DNA of 64,000 bases, taken from Prevotella sp. P3-122. GTDB taxonomy: Bacteria > Bacteroidota > Bacteroidia > Bacteroidales > Bacteroidaceae. The position numbers were made by a program, and so were the translations under genes. The stretch covers positions 55,879-119,878 of the forward strand of contig NZ_NPJH01000058.1 of NCBI RefSeq assembly GCF_002251365.1, read 5' to 3'. The notes under the pieces were generated by a model. The model was not told the origin of the DNA. It searched no databases and worked only from the letters and a program-made list of their open reading frames with translations. This document shows, in pieces, positions 1 through 10,500 of the stretch; position 1 is the first letter of the stretch; every line of letters begins with the position of its first letter.

Positions 1-317
1 GTGATATGTCCGTTGGGAATATATGCCACGTGCGCCTTGCCGTAGAACGGGAGCATGTGGTGCTCACACAGCGAGAACACGTCTATGTCCTTTACTATTA
101 CCATCTGGTTGTAGTCCTCCTTGAAGAGTGCGTCGGTGAGTACCTTGTGCGGGTCCTGGCTGTAACCTCTTGTGAGTATCTGCATGGCCTTGGCCACCCT
201 CATAGGTGTCTTCTGCAGTCCTTCCCTTTCCGGGTCCTCGCCCAGCAGTCCGAGAATGTCGTGATAGTGTTCAGCGAGCTTCTCCAGCCCGTCTCTGAAT
301 TCTGTTTCCGGGTTCAT
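1..317 (-). CDS. folE: GTP cyclohydrolase I (partial, 3' end outside window)
   Basis: Translating the minus strand from the ATG at 315-317 gives about 105 residues containing the family signatures [15 protein letters not shown] and [20 protein letters not shown], with the zinc-binding Cys and His of CEHH. The enzyme converts GTP to dihydroneopterin triphosphate in the cytosol, the entry point to folate and to queuosine via QueD. The gene runs off the left edge, so roughly the last half (the family is about 190-220 residues) is missing. It lies 53 bp downstream of the SPOR gene and is probably the last gene of a minus-strand operon starting near 3788. Confidence 0.95.
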   Translation of the reverse strand, partial: MNPETEFRDGLEKLAEHYHDILGLLGEDPEREGLQKTPMRVAKAMQILTRGYSQDPHKVLTDALFKEDYNQMVIVKDIDVFSLCEHHMLPFYGKAHVAYIPNGHI

Positions 318-370
318 GTCTTATTGTCAGTATGTATGTGTTGCGATAATTGCAATGGCAACAGTCGGTG

Positions 371-1015
371 TTATTTGTCTTGTACTGTTATCTGTCCTTT
401 CACTATTGTTGCTGCGCTGTAGCCCATCTCCTTGACGAGTCTCAGCATCTGGTTGGCCTCCTCGTAGGTGCGGTAGTTGCCTATCCGGCATATCCACCTT
501 GGGGAGTAGAAGTGAACGTATACTGGTTGGTCGGGGTATTTCATTTTTATGGCATTGCCAATTTTCTCAGCCTTAAGCTTGTCGGCTTTGGTGTTTCTGC
601 CGGCGAAAGCCTGCACTCTGTAGCCTGTAACCTTATAGCTGTTTCTCATCACCTTCTTCCTCATGTCCACTGTAGGTATGGACATCTCGTTGTCTGCCTC
701 ATTGTTGCCGTCGTGCCTTGTGGTCTCGTGTGCCGGTGAGTGCTGGCCTTCGTTGCGAGGCTTTGCGGCAGGTTTGTCTTCGGTCTTCTGCTGTGCCTTC
801 TGTGCGGCCAGTCTCTGGCTTTCGGTCTGTGCGGGCCTGCTGTTGACGAGCTGTTCTATCTCGGCACTCTGTGTGACGGTCACTGTCGCCTTGCCATTGC
901 TGTTTTGCCTCAGATGTTCCGTGAAGGTCTGAGCCGTGATGGTGCCAAAAGAACTGAGCCACAACAATATTGCTGTGACTATGGTAGCTACGGTATGTGA
1001 TGTTGAGTGGGTCAT
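371..1015 (-). CDS. SPOR domain-containing exported protein
   Basis: This 214-residue protein starts with a signal peptide (residues 1-29, hydrophobic TIVTAILLWLSSFGTITA). A charged, Q/A/K-rich low-complexity linker follows (about 55-115). A C-terminal SPOR domain (about 130-210) has the typical YRVQAFAGRNTKADK start and a CRIGNYRTYEEANQM stretch. SPOR domains bind denuded peptidoglycan, so a periplasmic role at the cell wall is likely. It sits between tpiA and folE on the same strand. Its exact function is unknown. Confidence 0.88.
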   Translation of the reverse strand: MTHSTSHTVATIVTAILLWLSSFGTITAQTFTEHLRQNSNGKATVTVTQSAEIEQLVNSRPAQTESQRLAAQKAQQKTEDKPAAKPRNEGQHSPAHETTRHDGNNEADNEMSIPTVDMRKKVMRNSYKVTGYRVQAFAGRNTKADKLKAEKIGNAIKMKYPDQPVYVHFYSPRWICRIGNYRTYEEANQMLRLVKEMGYSAATIVKGQITVQDK

Positions 1016-1174
1016 GGAAGTGAAAGTGAAGAGGGAATAATCCTATAGTGAAGAGTGAAAAGTGACGAGTGAAGAATGAAGAACCATATAGCTCTATGAT
1101 TGAAGATTAGCGTACAAGAACCAATAGACCATTGGATTTTTCACTCTTCACTCATCGTTCTTTAATATTTCCGC
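1016..1174. repeat. Intergenic self-complementary GTGAAGAGTGAAAA repeat
   Basis: The stretch between tpiA and the SPOR gene holds several near-copies of GTGAAGAGTGAAAA / GTGACGAGTGAAGA (about 1044-1080). A reverse-complement copy, TTTTCACTCTTCACTC, lies at about 1137-1153. The two sides can pair into a long hairpin in the RNA. No open reading frame is convincing here. Confidence 0.55.
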
Positions 1175-1933
1175 TTATTTCCAAGCATCGATGATGCCCT
1201 TGAAGTCAGCAGCCTTGAGTGATGCGCCGCCGATGAGGCCTCCGTCGATGTCGGGCTTTGCGAACAGCTCAGGAGCATTGCTTGCCTTGCAGCTGCCACC
1301 ATAGAGGATGCTGGTGTTGTCGGCAACTTCCTGTCCGTACTTCTCTGCTACTACGCTGCGGATGTAGGCGTGGATGTCCTCAGCCTGCTCTGCTGTTGCT
1401 GTGAGACCGGTACCGATAGCCCAGATTGGCTCGTAGGCGATAACGATGTTTGCGAACTCCTCTGCTGTGAGGTTGAATACGCTGCCCTCAAGCTCGGCCT
1501 TTACCACCTCGTTCTGCTTGTTGGCCTCGCGCTCTTCCTTGCTCTCGCCGATGCAGAAGATAACCTTCAGGCCGTTCTTCAATGCCAGAAGAACCTTCTC
1601 CTTAAGTATCTCCGGAGTCTCGTTGTAGTATTCGCGGCGCTCTGAGTGGCCAAGGATTACATACTGTGCTCCTGTGCTCTTTACCATCTCTGCTGACACC
1701 TCGCCAGTGAAGGCACCCTTCTCCTTGTCGGCGCAGTTCTCGGCACCAAGTGCCACTACGTCCTGATTGAGGAACTGTGCTACGCTTGCCAGGTGGATGA
1801 ACGGTGTGCAGATGATGACACCGCAGTTAGGCTTCTCGGCAGTAAGTGTGTCGTTAAGCTCCTTTGCCAGGGCGATACCCTCTTGCAGGTTCATGTTCAT
1901 TTTCCAGTTACCTGCTACGATTTTCTTTCTCAT
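1175..1933 (-). CDS. tpiA: Triosephosphate isomerase (C-terminal part of fused frame; own start at 1933)
   Basis: Starting at the ATG at 1931-1933 gives 252 residues, the normal TpiA length, beginning [13 protein letters not shown]. The active-site residues are visible: Lys in GNWKMN, His in VILGHSERR, Glu in [11 protein letters not shown], and the phosphate loop [10 protein letters not shown]. It interconverts dihydroxyacetone phosphate and glyceraldehyde 3-phosphate in glycolysis, as a soluble cytosolic dimer. The same frame continues upstream into the membrane protein, which would be an odd location for this enzyme. An independent start at 1933 is therefore likely, but is not proven by the sequence. 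Confidence 0.93.
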   Translation of the reverse strand: MRKKIVAGNWKMNMNLQEGIALAKELNDTLTAEKPNCGVIICTPFIHLASVAQFLNQDVVALGAENCADKEKGAFTGEVSAEMVKSTGAQYVILGHSERREYYNETPEILKEKVLLALKNGLKVIFCIGESKEEREANKQNEVVKAELEGSVFNLTAEEFANIVIAYEPIWAIGTGLTATAEQAEDIHAYIRSVVAEKYGQEVADNTSILYGGSCKASNAPELFAKPDIDGGLIGGASLKAADFKGIIDAWK

Positions 1934-3244
1934 GTTGTTTTTTGTTTTAAGATGTTTAATATGCTGTTGCGGTTTTACTCTTTTTCTTCTTATCCATTTT
2001 GTCCATGCCCATGTGCGGTCGGCGAGGGTCAGCATTGTCAGCGGCAGTATGAACCACAGTATGACGAGCAGCACCTTCTGCGATGCTGGCCGTGTGTTGT
2101 CATGCAGCGACTGCAGCTTGTCGGGCGATACGTCAGGGTCGCTGATGTCGGGCAGGGCGTTGTGGCTCCATTTTCCCACTATCACGGGCCCTCGTAGCAT
2201 GAGCAGTCCGGGATTGCTCCTGATGACCGTCTTGAGGGTTGTCTCGTCGGTGTTTGCAAACGGGTATTCGGCTCCCGTAATGTCCTGCCAGTGCTGTATG
2301 GCCTTCCCTGTGCTTGCCGTCAGGCAGTAGAAGGGGATGTCGTGCTGCTTGGCATACTCGTATATGCGGTCGATGTCGCCGAAGTTGGAGTCGTCGGCAG
2401 TCTCCAGGTGTGGCGATATGAGCAGGAACGTGTAGCCCTTGTGGGTCAGAATGTTGTCGGTGGCGTCGGTACCGTCCTCAAGCTGTATGCTGAAGTCGTG
2501 TATTGGCGGCACATACCCCTCGCTCGTCTGCACGGTCTTCGAGTCAACGAATGTCCATGTGGAGTCGGGGTAGTCATCCAGCGTAAATTCCTTTCGCTCC
2601 CCGTTCTTCTCCAAGACGAATGTCGTGGTGAATTGCGGCTGCGGGGCGTCAGCAGGTATCTCCATGCCCTTCAGCAGGTCGGCGCCTATGTGGTAGGGCC
2701 GGAAGTCGAATGGCGGCAGCAGATACAGTGACACTATGGATGAGGCAAGGCTGAAGAGAATGGTATAGTTGATGGCTATCCATTGTGCCGGCCTCGATAT
2801 GAACCTGTACATCCTCAGGGGCCATGCGTAGACAGTTGCCGCACATGCCAGCAGGACGATGTTCTTGGCTAGTGTCTGCATGTTGGTCAGTATCACGGCG
2901 TCGCCAAAGCATCCGCAGTCAGAGACGGGGTCGGCAATGGCTATCCATACCGTTATTGCCGTCATTGCCATCATGAAGAGCAGCATCGCCGCCGATGTGG
3001 CCCTGCGCCTGATGGCGAAGAGCATGAATATGCCCAGCGAGAACTCTACGGCCGACAGGGCTATCGACGAGCACAGCGTCAGCCAGTCAGGGGCATAGGC
3101 CGCAAGGCCCAGTGCCTCAAGGTAGTCGTGTATCTTGTACTGCGTGCCCAGAGGGTCGCTGGCCTTCACATATCCCGAGAATATGAAGGTCAGTGCCAGC
3201 ACTATCCGGCAGGCGTTGGCGGCTATGGTCTTTATCTTGTTCAA
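1175..3244 (-). CDS. BT_3928-like DoxX membrane/thioredoxin-like protein fused in frame to triosephosphate isomerase
   Basis: One uninterrupted 689-residue frame. Residues 1-430 resemble the Bacteroidota BT_3928 family: a DoxX-like block of four membrane segments (about 8-150) with the Cys pair SDCGCFGD near 108, a further membrane segment near 160, a soluble thioredoxin-like part (about 200-370) and a last membrane segment near 395. Residues 438-689 are a complete TpiA. The linker KHLKTKNN is encoded by A-rich DNA that looks like a former intergenic leader, and no stop codon separates the parts. In related genomes these are usually two adjacent genes. Either this is a true fusion, or a small indel or sequencing error removed the stop, or translation restarts at 1933. 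The gene lies 4 bp after DUF1599. Confidence 0.8.
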   Translation of the reverse strand: MNKIKTIAANACRIVLALTFIFSGYVKASDPLGTQYKIHDYLEALGLAAYAPDWLTLCSSIALSAVEFSLGIFMLFAIRRRATSAAMLLFMMAMTAITVWIAIADPVSDCGCFGDAVILTNMQTLAKNIVLLACAATVYAWPLRMYRFISRPAQWIAINYTILFSLASSIVSLYLLPPFDFRPYHIGADLLKGMEIPADAPQPQFTTTFVLEKNGERKEFTLDDYPDSTWTFVDSKTVQTSEGYVPPIHDFSIQLEDGTDATDNILTHKGYTFLLISPHLETADDSNFGDIDRIYEYAKQHDIPFYCLTASTGKAIQHWQDITGAEYPFANTDETTLKTVIRSNPGLLMLRGPVIVGKWSHNALPDISDPDVSPDKLQSLHDNTRPASQKVLLVILWFILPLTMLTLADRTWAWTKWIRRKRVKPQQHIKHLKTKNNMRKKIVAGNWKMNMNLQEGIALAKELNDTLTAEKPNCGVIICTPFIHLASVAQFLNQDVVALGAENCADKEKGAFTGEVSAEMVKSTGAQYVILGHSERREYYNETPEILKEKVLLALKNGLKVIFCIGESKEEREANKQNEVVKAELEGSVFNLTAEEFANIVIAYEPIWAIGTGLTATAEQAEDIHAYIRSVVAEKYGQEVADNTSILYGGSCKASNAPELFAKPDIDGGLIGGASLKAADFKGIIDAWK

Positions 3245-3248
3245 TGTG

Positions 3249-3788
3249 TCAGGCGAGTTTTATTGCTCCGAAGACGGCATAGTTGATAATGTCCATGTAG
3301 TTGGCGTCGATACCCTCCGATACGAGAGTGGCCCCGTTGATGTCCTCAATCTCCTTCACCCTCTGCAGCTTGGTGAGTATGAAGTCGGTGTACGACGTTG
3401 TCCGCATGTCCCTCCATGCCTCGTCGTAGTCGTGGTTCTTCCTCGTCATCAGCTCCAGTGCCTCGTTGGCCTTCTGGTCGTATAGTGCCATGGCCTCTGC
3501 CGGGGTGATGTCCGGGTGGTCGGCAAAGCCCTTGTCGAGCTGTATCAGTCCTACGATGCCGTAGTTGATGAGCGCTATGAACTCCGGCCGTATGCCCTCT
3601 CCGACCATGGACACCTGCTTGGTCTCGAGCGACCTGATGCGCTTGGCCTTGATGAACAGCTGGTCGGTGAGCGACGATGGCCTCAGGATGCGCCATGACG
3701 CTCCGTAGTCGTGCAGCTTCTTCTCGAAGAGACTCCTGCACTCTGCCAGTATGTCCTTGAACTCTTGCTCTGTGTCCTTTTGTCTCAT
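3249..3788 (-). CDS. DUF1599 domain-containing protein
   Basis: About 179 residues made of two similar halves. Each contains an H/K-D-Y-G/D ... W motif ([11 protein letters not shown] near 25 and [12 protein letters not shown] near 118) and an [10 protein letters not shown] / [10 protein letters not shown] end. This matches the duplicated DUF1599 (nucleotide modification associated) family, whose function is unknown. The start at 3788 (MRQKD) is preferred over the upstream ATG at 3809, because a promoter -7 box lies between them at 3797-3804. The stop is 4 bp before the next gene, so it is the first gene of the tpiA operon. Confidence 0.85.
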   Translation of the reverse strand: MRQKDTEQEFKDILAECRSLFEKKLHDYGASWRILRPSSLTDQLFIKAKRIRSLETKQVSMVGEGIRPEFIALINYGIVGLIQLDKGFADHPDITPAEAMALYDQKANEALELMTRKNHDYDEAWRDMRTTSYTDFILTKLQRVKEIEDINGATLVSEGIDANYMDIINYAVFGAIKLA

Positions 3789-3796
3789 AATGTGCG

Positions 3797-3804
3797 CAAA
3801 GTTA
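3797..3804 (-). promoter_or_regulatory. Bacteroidota -7 box (TAACTTTG) for the DUF1599-tpiA operon
   Basis: On the minus strand this reads TAACTTTG, an exact TAnnTTTG. It ends only 8 nt before the ATG at 3788, so the transcript would be leaderless or nearly so. No clear TTTG is visible at the -33 distance. Confidence 0.55.
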
Positions 3805-3885
3805 CTCATTATTGTTGGAATAACGCATCGGTTATTGCATATTTTTATATTTTTTCCGTCATGTGCTTACTGTCACGGCGTGCCT

Positions 3886-4299
3886 TCACTTTCCTTCCTG
3901 TTGCCTTCTCAGTATTATTCTCACCGTGCCGCACAGTGCCTCGTAGCGAACCTTCAGGGAGTCCCTGACCACTCCGAGCTTGTTGCGCGTGGCTATGTCT
4001 GTGGCGTTGGCCATCTGTCTCTCTACTGCCATCAGCGCGGAGTCCGTAACGGCTATGTCCTGCCTGGCGAGCCGCAGCGATGCGTCCTGCCATATCTCCA
4101 AAGCCTGTTCCCTCTGCCTGATAGCCTTGGGGAAACGCTGTCTCAGTGACTTTATTGAGTCGAGGGCCTCGGCATAATGTCCGTTGTCGCGCAGGGCGCA
4201 GATGTTGTCGAGCATCGCCTGGGCCTCCTTGCTGCCGTTGTCGTCGCAGGCCGTAAGCAGAAATGCCGTGGCTGCTATTATGATAATGTGTCGTCTCAT
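3886..4299 (-). CDS. Small predicted lipoprotein, function unknown
   Basis: About 137 residues. The start at 4299 (MRRHIIIIAATAFLLTACDD) is chosen because it gives a classic lipoprotein signal with lipobox LTAC. The frame extends upstream to 4356, but that part overlaps the promoter. The mature part is helical and charged (EALDSIKSLRQRFPKAIRQREQ) and resembles a small coiled-coil or TPR-like helical lipoprotein. It is divergently transcribed from the CCA-adding enzyme gene. I cannot assign a function. Confidence 0.75.
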   Translation of the reverse strand: MRRHIIIIAATAFLLTACDDNGSKEAQAMLDNICALRDNGHYAEALDSIKSLRQRFPKAIRQREQALEIWQDASLRLARQDIAVTDSALMAVERQMANATDIATRNKLGVVRDSLKVRYEALCGTVRIILRRQQEGK

Positions 4300-4322
4300 A
4301 CTAATGTGCTGGCTATTTTCTG

Positions 4323-4330
4323 CAAAGTTA
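4323..4330 (-). promoter_or_regulatory. -7 box TAACTTTG for the lipoprotein gene
   Basis: Exact TAnnTTTG on the minus strand, about 24 nt before the ATG at 4299. The -33 element is not clear. Confidence 0.5.
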
Positions 4331-4389
4331 CAAAAAAAACTCCAAGTAGCCTGCATGGTGGAAAGAAAAACAAAAAAACTCGCTTTTGT

Positions 4390-4420
4390 TTTGTCGTGTC
4401 TTCAATTCTCACTACCTTTG
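4390..4420 (+). promoter_or_regulatory. Promoter TTTG-N19-TACCTTTG for the CCA-adding enzyme
   Basis: TTTG at 4390-4393, a 19-nt spacer, then TACCTTTG at 4413-4420. This is a full Bacteroidota primary-sigma consensus, 22 nt upstream of the ATG at 4442. Confidence 0.75.
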
Positions 4421-4441
4421 CACCCTAAAAAAATCCACATA

Positions 4442-5869
4442 ATGAGAAACCTCACTAATGCCCAGCTGGCAGAATTGCTCGATAAAGACATATTCCACAA
4501 AATATCTCAGGCCGCCGACTCGCTTGGCCTCGAATGCTATGTCGTTGGAGGCTACGTACGCGACCTTTTCCTGGAGCGGCCGTCAGAAGATATCGACGTG
4601 GTGGTTGTAGGAAGCGGCATTAGTGTGGCTACAGCGCTGAAGAACATTCTCGGCAAGTCGGCCCACCTCTCGGTGTTCCGCAATTTCGGAACGGCACAGG
4701 TGAAATACAGGAATATGGAGGTTGAGTTTGTCGGTGCCCGTAGGGAAAGCTACAGCCACGACTCGCGCAAGCCCATAGTCGAGGAGGGGACACTTGCCGA
4801 TGACCAGAACCGCCGTGACTTCACCATCAACGCCATGGCAGTATGCCTCAATGCAGGCAGGTTTGGCGAGCTGGTAGACCCGTTCGATGGAGTCTACGAC
4901 CTTGAGGACGGAATAATTGCCACACCGTTGGATCCCGACATCACATTCTCCGACGACCCTCTCCGCATGCTGCGCTGCGTGAGGTTCGCCACACAGCTCA
5001 ACTTCACCATTGAGCCGGAGACCTTCGAGGCCCTTGGGCGCAACGCGCACAGGCTTGACATTATCAGTGGCGAGCGCATACAGGCCGAGCTCAACAAGAT
5101 TATGCTTTCCGCACACCCCAGCCGGGGCTTCTACTATCTGCGCGAGTCGGGCCTGCTCGACCTCATTCTGCCTGAGTTGGTGAGGCTGGACCTTGTAGAG
5201 ACACGCAATGGCAAGGCACACAAGAACAACTACGACCACACGCTGGAGGTGCTGGAGAATGTATGCCGGCAGAGCGACAACCTATGGCTCAGGTGGGCGG
5301 CTCTGCTGCACGACGTGGGCAAGCCGAAGAGCAAGCGCTGGGAGCCGGCAGTGGGATGGACGTTCCATAATCATAATTATATAGGTGCCAGAATGGTACC
5401 CGAGATTTTCAAGAGGCTTAAGATGCCCCTTGACATGAAGATGAAGTATGTGCAGAAGCTCGTCGACCTCCACATGCGGCCTATTGTCATTGCCGACGAG
5501 GAGGTGACGGACAGTGCCGTCAGGAGACTTGTCAACGATGCCGGCGACGACATCGATGACCTTATGACGCTTTGCGAGGCCGACATAACAAGCAAGAACA
5601 GCGTGCGCAAACGCCAGTTCCTCGATAATTTCCGAATGGTCAGGGAGAAAATCAAGGACCTCAAGGACCGTGACTACAAGCGGCTGCTGCAGCCCGTCAT
5701 CGATGGCAACGAGATTATGGAGATATTCCACCTAAAGCCCTCACGCGAGGTCGGCGATCTGAAGAAAGCACTCAAGGATGCCGTACTCGACAATAGGGTA
5801 GAGAACGAGCGCGAGGCTCTTATGCAGCTCCTTATGGAAAAAGCCAAGAAAATGGGACTGACCACCTGA
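4442..5869 (+). CDS. cca: CCA tRNA nucleotidyltransferase with HD domain
   Basis: 475 residues. The nucleotidyltransferase domain has GGYVRDLFLERPSEDIDVVV (about 32-51), whose Asp pair binds the metal, then RRDFTINAMA and the RNA/head domain. An HD phosphohydrolase domain with LLHDVGKPKSK lies near 290. The enzyme adds or repairs the 3' CCA of tRNAs. The frame is open upstream to 4184, but MRNLTNAQL at 4442 is the likely start because it follows the promoter. A strong terminator follows at 6011, so it is probably monocistronic. Poly(A) polymerase activity is a less likely alternative. Confidence 0.92.
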   Translation: MRNLTNAQLAELLDKDIFHKISQAADSLGLECYVVGGYVRDLFLERPSEDIDVVVVGSGISVATALKNILGKSAHLSVFRNFGTAQVKYRNMEVEFVGARRESYSHDSRKPIVEEGTLADDQNRRDFTINAMAVCLNAGRFGELVDPFDGVYDLEDGIIATPLDPDITFSDDPLRMLRCVRFATQLNFTIEPETFEALGRNAHRLDIISGERIQAELNKIMLSAHPSRGFYYLRESGLLDLILPELVRLDLVETRNGKAHKNNYDHTLEVLENVCRQSDNLWLRWAALLHDVGKPKSKRWEPAVGWTFHNHNYIGARMVPEIFKRLKMPLDMKMKYVQKLVDLHMRPIVIADEEVTDSAVRRLVNDAGDDIDDLMTLCEADITSKNSVRKRQFLDNFRMVREKIKDLKDRDYKRLLQPVIDGNEIMEIFHLKPSREVGDLKKALKDAVLDNRVENEREALMQLLMEKAKKMGLTT

Positions 5870-6010
5870 TTTGTCTCTCAATACCTGTCGTAGGATGAGG
5901 GCTAAGGTCTAAAATCAAAGGTCGAAGGGTTCGGAGGGTTCGAAGGTCTGAGGGGGGAGTTCGAAGTGCTCGAGGAGTTTACTGGGATTGAACCATGAAA
6001 TACATAAATA

Positions 6011-6045
6011 GGAAGGAGTTGCAGCATACTCCTTCCTTTTTCTTT
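6011..6045 (+). terminator. Rho-independent terminator after cca
   Basis: GGAAGGAGT (6011-6019) pairs with ACTCCTTCC (6028-6036) around an 8-nt loop, followed directly by TTTTTCTTTG. The rest of 5870-6310 holds no convincing gene. Confidence 0.85.
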
Positions 6046-6157
6046 GTTCAGCCCGTTGTCTTGTACTAATCTGGCTTAAAGATATGTCATTTTCCAAACG
6101 ATACGAAATCTTTGTTAAAAAACTAATATAACATCTGTAGTTTTCCATGATTATTGT

Positions 6158-6165
6158 TACTTTTG
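6158..6165 (+). promoter_or_regulatory. -7 box TACTTTTG for the efflux operon
   Basis: Exact TAnnTTTG about 148 nt before the first efflux gene, giving a long leader. The -33 element is weak. The leader (about 6172-6312) contains GACTCAACTTTCGCAAGTAA, a motif related to sequences at 13610 and 21590, but no recognised riboswitch. Confidence 0.5.
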
Positions 6166-6312
6166 CACAGCAAATGCTGAGAAAGGACTCAACTTTCGCA
6201 AGTAAAGGAAGGTTAGGAAGAAGTTATGATGGGGAGCGGAGCACATGCGAACCAATGGTCACCAGCCGAAGGGTAAGGTAAACTTAAGTAATAAACTATA
6301 TAAATATTAGGT

Positions 6313-7518
6313 ATGAAAACAACAAAGATTTTTTTGATTGCGACTCTTGGAGCAGTACTCGCTTCATGCGGAAGCAAGTCGGGCGGCAAGCCAAACTTTG
6401 CTGACAACGAGTATGCCGTGAGAACGGTTGAGGCCCAGGGTACAGAAATGCAGACATCTTATCCAGCCACTATCAAAGGTATTCAGGATGTACAGATCCG
6501 TCCGAAGGTATCTGGCTTTATAACCAAGATTTGTGTCCATGAGGGACAGACCGTTGGTGCCGGTCAGCTGCTCTTCGTCATCGACAACGAGACCTATCAG
6601 GCACAGGTGCGTCAGGCCAAGGCTGCAGTAAACACGGCCAAGGCACAGCTGGCGACCTCGAAACTTACTTATGAGAATTCCAAGCAGCTCTTCGACAACA
6701 AGGTTATCGGCCAGTTTGAGCTTTCGACAGCCGAGAACAACTATTCCACAGCACAGGCTTCACTGGCCCAGGCTCAGGCAGCATTGGCATCAGCCGAGGA
6801 GGCTCTGAGCTATTGCTACGTGAAGAGCCCGGCGGCAGGTGTCGTAGGCAGTCTTCCGTATAAGGTTGGCGCACTGGTAAGCGCGTCGAGCCAGGAGCCT
6901 CTGACAACGGTTTCCGACATCTCGAAGATGGAGGTGTTCTTCTCACTTACGGAGAAGGACATGCTCACCCTCACCAAGAGCGAGGGCGGTGTCAGCGGTG
7001 CGATAGCCGCATTCCCCGCAGTGAACCTGCAGCTTGCCGACGGCAGCATGTACGGTCATACTGGTAAGGTTGTCAAGGCCAGTGGAGTCATCGACGCCGC
7101 AACAGGCTCGGTATCGCTCATTGCCCATTTCGACAACCCCAACCGTGAACTAAGGAGTGGCGGCTCTGGCCAGATTGTCATTCCTACAACAGCAAGCAAC
7201 GCCATAATAATACCGCAGGAGGCAACATCGGAGGTACAGAACAAGAAGTTCGTTTACATAGTAGGCAAGGACAACAAGGTGAAGTTCAGCGAGATAAAGG
7301 TCAACCCACAGGACAACGGCAAGACCTATATCGTTACCGATGGCCTGAAAGTTGGCGACCGGTATGTATCGAAAGGTATCACCTCGCTTACCGACGGCAT
7401 GAAAATCAAGCCCATCACTGAGGAGCAGTACATGAAGAAGATTGATGATGCTGCAAAACTTGGTGAGAAGCAAGGCTCGGCATCAGGATTTGCTGACGTA
7501 ATGAGTGGGAAAAAGTAA
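6313..7518 (+). CDS. RND efflux periplasmic adaptor lipoprotein (AcrA/MexA type)
   Basis: 401 residues. The N-terminus has a lipobox (LIATLGAVLASC, Cys near 20). A biotinyl-lipoyl-like half follows (PKVSGFITKICVHEGQTVGAG near 60-80), then a long coiled-coil hairpin rich in A/Q/K (about 95-165), the second lipoyl half (CYVKSPAAGVVG) and beta-barrel and membrane-proximal domains. It links the inner-membrane pump to the outer-membrane channel. First gene of a three-gene operon, 47 bp before the pump gene. The substrate cannot be inferred. Confidence 0.93.
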   Translation: MKTTKIFLIATLGAVLASCGSKSGGKPNFADNEYAVRTVEAQGTEMQTSYPATIKGIQDVQIRPKVSGFITKICVHEGQTVGAGQLLFVIDNETYQAQVRQAKAAVNTAKAQLATSKLTYENSKQLFDNKVIGQFELSTAENNYSTAQASLAQAQAALASAEEALSYCYVKSPAAGVVGSLPYKVGALVSASSQEPLTTVSDISKMEVFFSLTEKDMLTLTKSEGGVSGAIAAFPAVNLQLADGSMYGHTGKVVKASGVIDAATGSVSLIAHFDNPNRELRSGGSGQIVIPTTASNAIIIPQEATSEVQNKKFVYIVGKDNKVKFSEIKVNPQDNGKTYIVTDGLKVGDRYVSKGITSLTDGMKIKPITEEQYMKKIDDAAKLGEKQGSASGFADVMSGKK

Positions 7519-7565
7519 ACTTCTCCTCATAACTTCACTTTACAAACTGAGTAAATCAATAAAAC

Positions 7566-10500
7566 ATGACATTTACAAATTTCATTAAACGCCCGGTTCT
7601 GTCGACGGTGGTTTCCATCTTCTTCGTACTTCTGGGTACAATCGGACTTATCTCCCTGCCTATCGAGCAGTACCCCGATGTGGCACCGCCTACCATCTCT
7701 GTGCGTACCACCTATACTGGTGCCGACGCCCAGACGGTGCTCAACTCCGTGATTACTCCTCTTGAGGAGAGTATCAACGGTGTGGAGAACATGACATATA
7801 TGACCTCACAGGCCACCAACGACGGTTCGGCCTCCATTACTGTATATTTCAAGCAGGGCTCTGATGCCGACATGGCCGCCGTCAACGTGCAGAACCGTGT
7901 TAGCCAGGCCCAGGCCCTTCTGCCGGCCGAGGTTACCAGGGTGGGTGTCACCGTCACCAAGCAGCAGACCTCAAACGTCATCATGTTCACCCTCACGTCT
8001 GAGGACGGACGCTATGACGACGAGTTCCTCACCAACTACAACGAAATCAACGTTATTCCGGCCATCAAGCGTATAAACGGTGTAGGTGGTGTGCAGTCGC
8101 CTGGTATGAAGACATACTCCATGCGTATTTGGCTGGAGCCTGAGAAGATGAAGCAGTACGGGCTTGTGCCTTCTGACATCAGCGCCGCTCTTGCCGAGCA
8201 GAATATCGAGGCTGCGCCGGGTAAGTTCGGTGAGCAGAGCGATATGGCATACGAGTACACCATGCGCTACAAGGGACGTCTGAAGACGGCCGAGGAATAT
8301 GGTGACATCATCATCTCAAGCGACCACAACGGACAGACACTCCGACTGAAGGACGTGGCGAAGGTTGAGCTTGGCGGACTCGTCTACAGCGTGTCGATGA
8401 AGAACAACGGCAACCCGTCAGTAATGGGTATGGTGCAGCAGATTGCCGGCTCCAACGCCACGCAGATTGCGGAGGATGTAAAGGCCGAGCTGGAAAAGCA
8501 AGCCCAGAGCTTCCCTCCCGGTGTGGAATACAAGATAAACTACGACGTTACGGAGTTCCTCTTCGCCTCTATCGAGGAGGTTGTCTTCACCCTTGTGCTC
8601 ACGCTGTTGCTCGTGTTCCTCGTGGTTTACATCTTCCTGCAGGACTTCCGCTCCACACTCATCCCTATGATTGCGGTGCCTGTGGCATTGATAGGTACAT
8701 TCCTCTTCCTCTGGATATTCGGGTTCTCCATCAACCTGCTTGTGCTCTCGGCCTTGCTTCTTGCCATCGCCATTGTGGTGGATGATGCCATTGTGGTTGT
8801 AGAGGCTGTCCATGCCAAGCTCGACCAGGGTTACAAGAGCGCGCTTACGGCAAGTATCGATGCCATGAACGAGATTTCGGGAGCCATCATCTCCATCACC
8901 CTCGTGATGTCGGCAGTGTTCGTGCCAGTATCGTTCATGGGTGGCACGAGCGGTGTGTTCTATCGTGAGTTCGGTGTGACGATGGCTGTCTCAATTCTTA
9001 TCTCAGCCGTCAACGCCCTCACGCTGTCGCCTGCCCTGTGTGCCATATTCCTGAAGCCGCACGATGGTGAGCACGAGAAGAAGATGAGCTTCATCGACCG
9101 TTTCCATGCTGGTTTCAACTATCAGTACGAGAAGATACTCGGCAAGTATAAGACTGGCGTGGCTAATGTCATCAAGCACCGCATATTGGCGGGAGTAGCC
9201 GTAGTGGTAGGTATTGTGACTATGGTAGTCACCATGGCTACCACAAAGACCGGACTTGTGCCAGATGAGGATACCGGCGTTATCTTCTGTACCGTGTCCA
9301 TGGCGCCTGGTACCAGCCAGGAGCGCACCAAGCAGGTGGTGGGCCAGATAGACAAGATGCTGGCAAGCAACCCCGCGGTGAAGACACGCGAGCAGCTCTT
9401 GGGATATAACTTCATCGCCGGCCAGGGATCAGACCAGGCAACGTTCATCGTGAAGCTCAAGCCGTTCGAGGAGCGTCCGGCAGGCTTCTTCTACAATCTC
9501 TCAGGACTGTGGCAGGGCGACGGCATCATGCGTTTCTTTGTCAACCCGATGTCGTACACCTCTGTTCTCGGTATGATATACAAACAGACTGCAGAGATAA
9601 AGGATGCGCAGATTCTCGCCTTCGCTCCACCTATGGTGAGCGGTTTCGGTGCTACCAACGGTATCACCTTCTCCATGCAGGACAAGACTGGTGGCGACCT
9701 GAACAAGTTCTTCGAGATTACCAAGACCTACTTGGCTGAGCTGAACAAGCGTCCGGAGATCTCGAACGCCATGACATCATACAATCCTAACTACCCGCAG
9801 TACATGGTGGATGTTGACGTGGCTAAGTGTAAGCAGGCCGGAATATCTCCACAGACTGTCCTCTCCACCCTGCAGGGTTACTATGGAGGTCTGTACGCCT
9901 CAAACTTCAACGCCTACGGTAAGCTCTACCGTGTGATGATACAGGGTACCGTAGACAGCCGCAAGAATACCGCCACGCTGACAAATATATATGTGCGCAC
10001 CCCAAGCGGCATGTCGCCAGTGAGCGAGTTCTGCTCGCTGCGCCGTGTCTATGGCCCGTCGAACGTCAACCGTTTCAACCTCTTCACCTGTATCAATGTC
10101 AATGCGTCTGCCGCAGAGGGATATTCGTCTGGTCAGGCTCTCCAGGCTGTTGAGGAGGTGGCGGCACAGGTGCTGCCCCAGGGCTATGGTCTCGACTACT
10201 CGGGCATGACACGCTCGGAGCAGGAGTCCAGCGACTCTACGGCCATCATCTTTGCCCTGTGTCTGGTATTCGTATACCTCATCCTCTCGGCACAGTATGA
10301 GAGCTACATACTGCCTCTGGCCGTTATCCTCTCCATACCGTTCGGTCTTGCCGGTGCCTTCATCTTCACCGAGCTCTTCGGCCACAGCAACGACATCTAC
10401 ATGCAGATTGCGCTCATCATGCTCATCGGACTTCTGGCAAAGAACGCCATCCTTATCGTGCAGTTCGCGCTTGAGCGCCGTATGACAGGTATGGCCATAC

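Noticed and set aside
6166..6312. Riboswitch in the efflux operon leader
   Set aside because: The leader is long, but I recognise no conserved riboswitch core in it.
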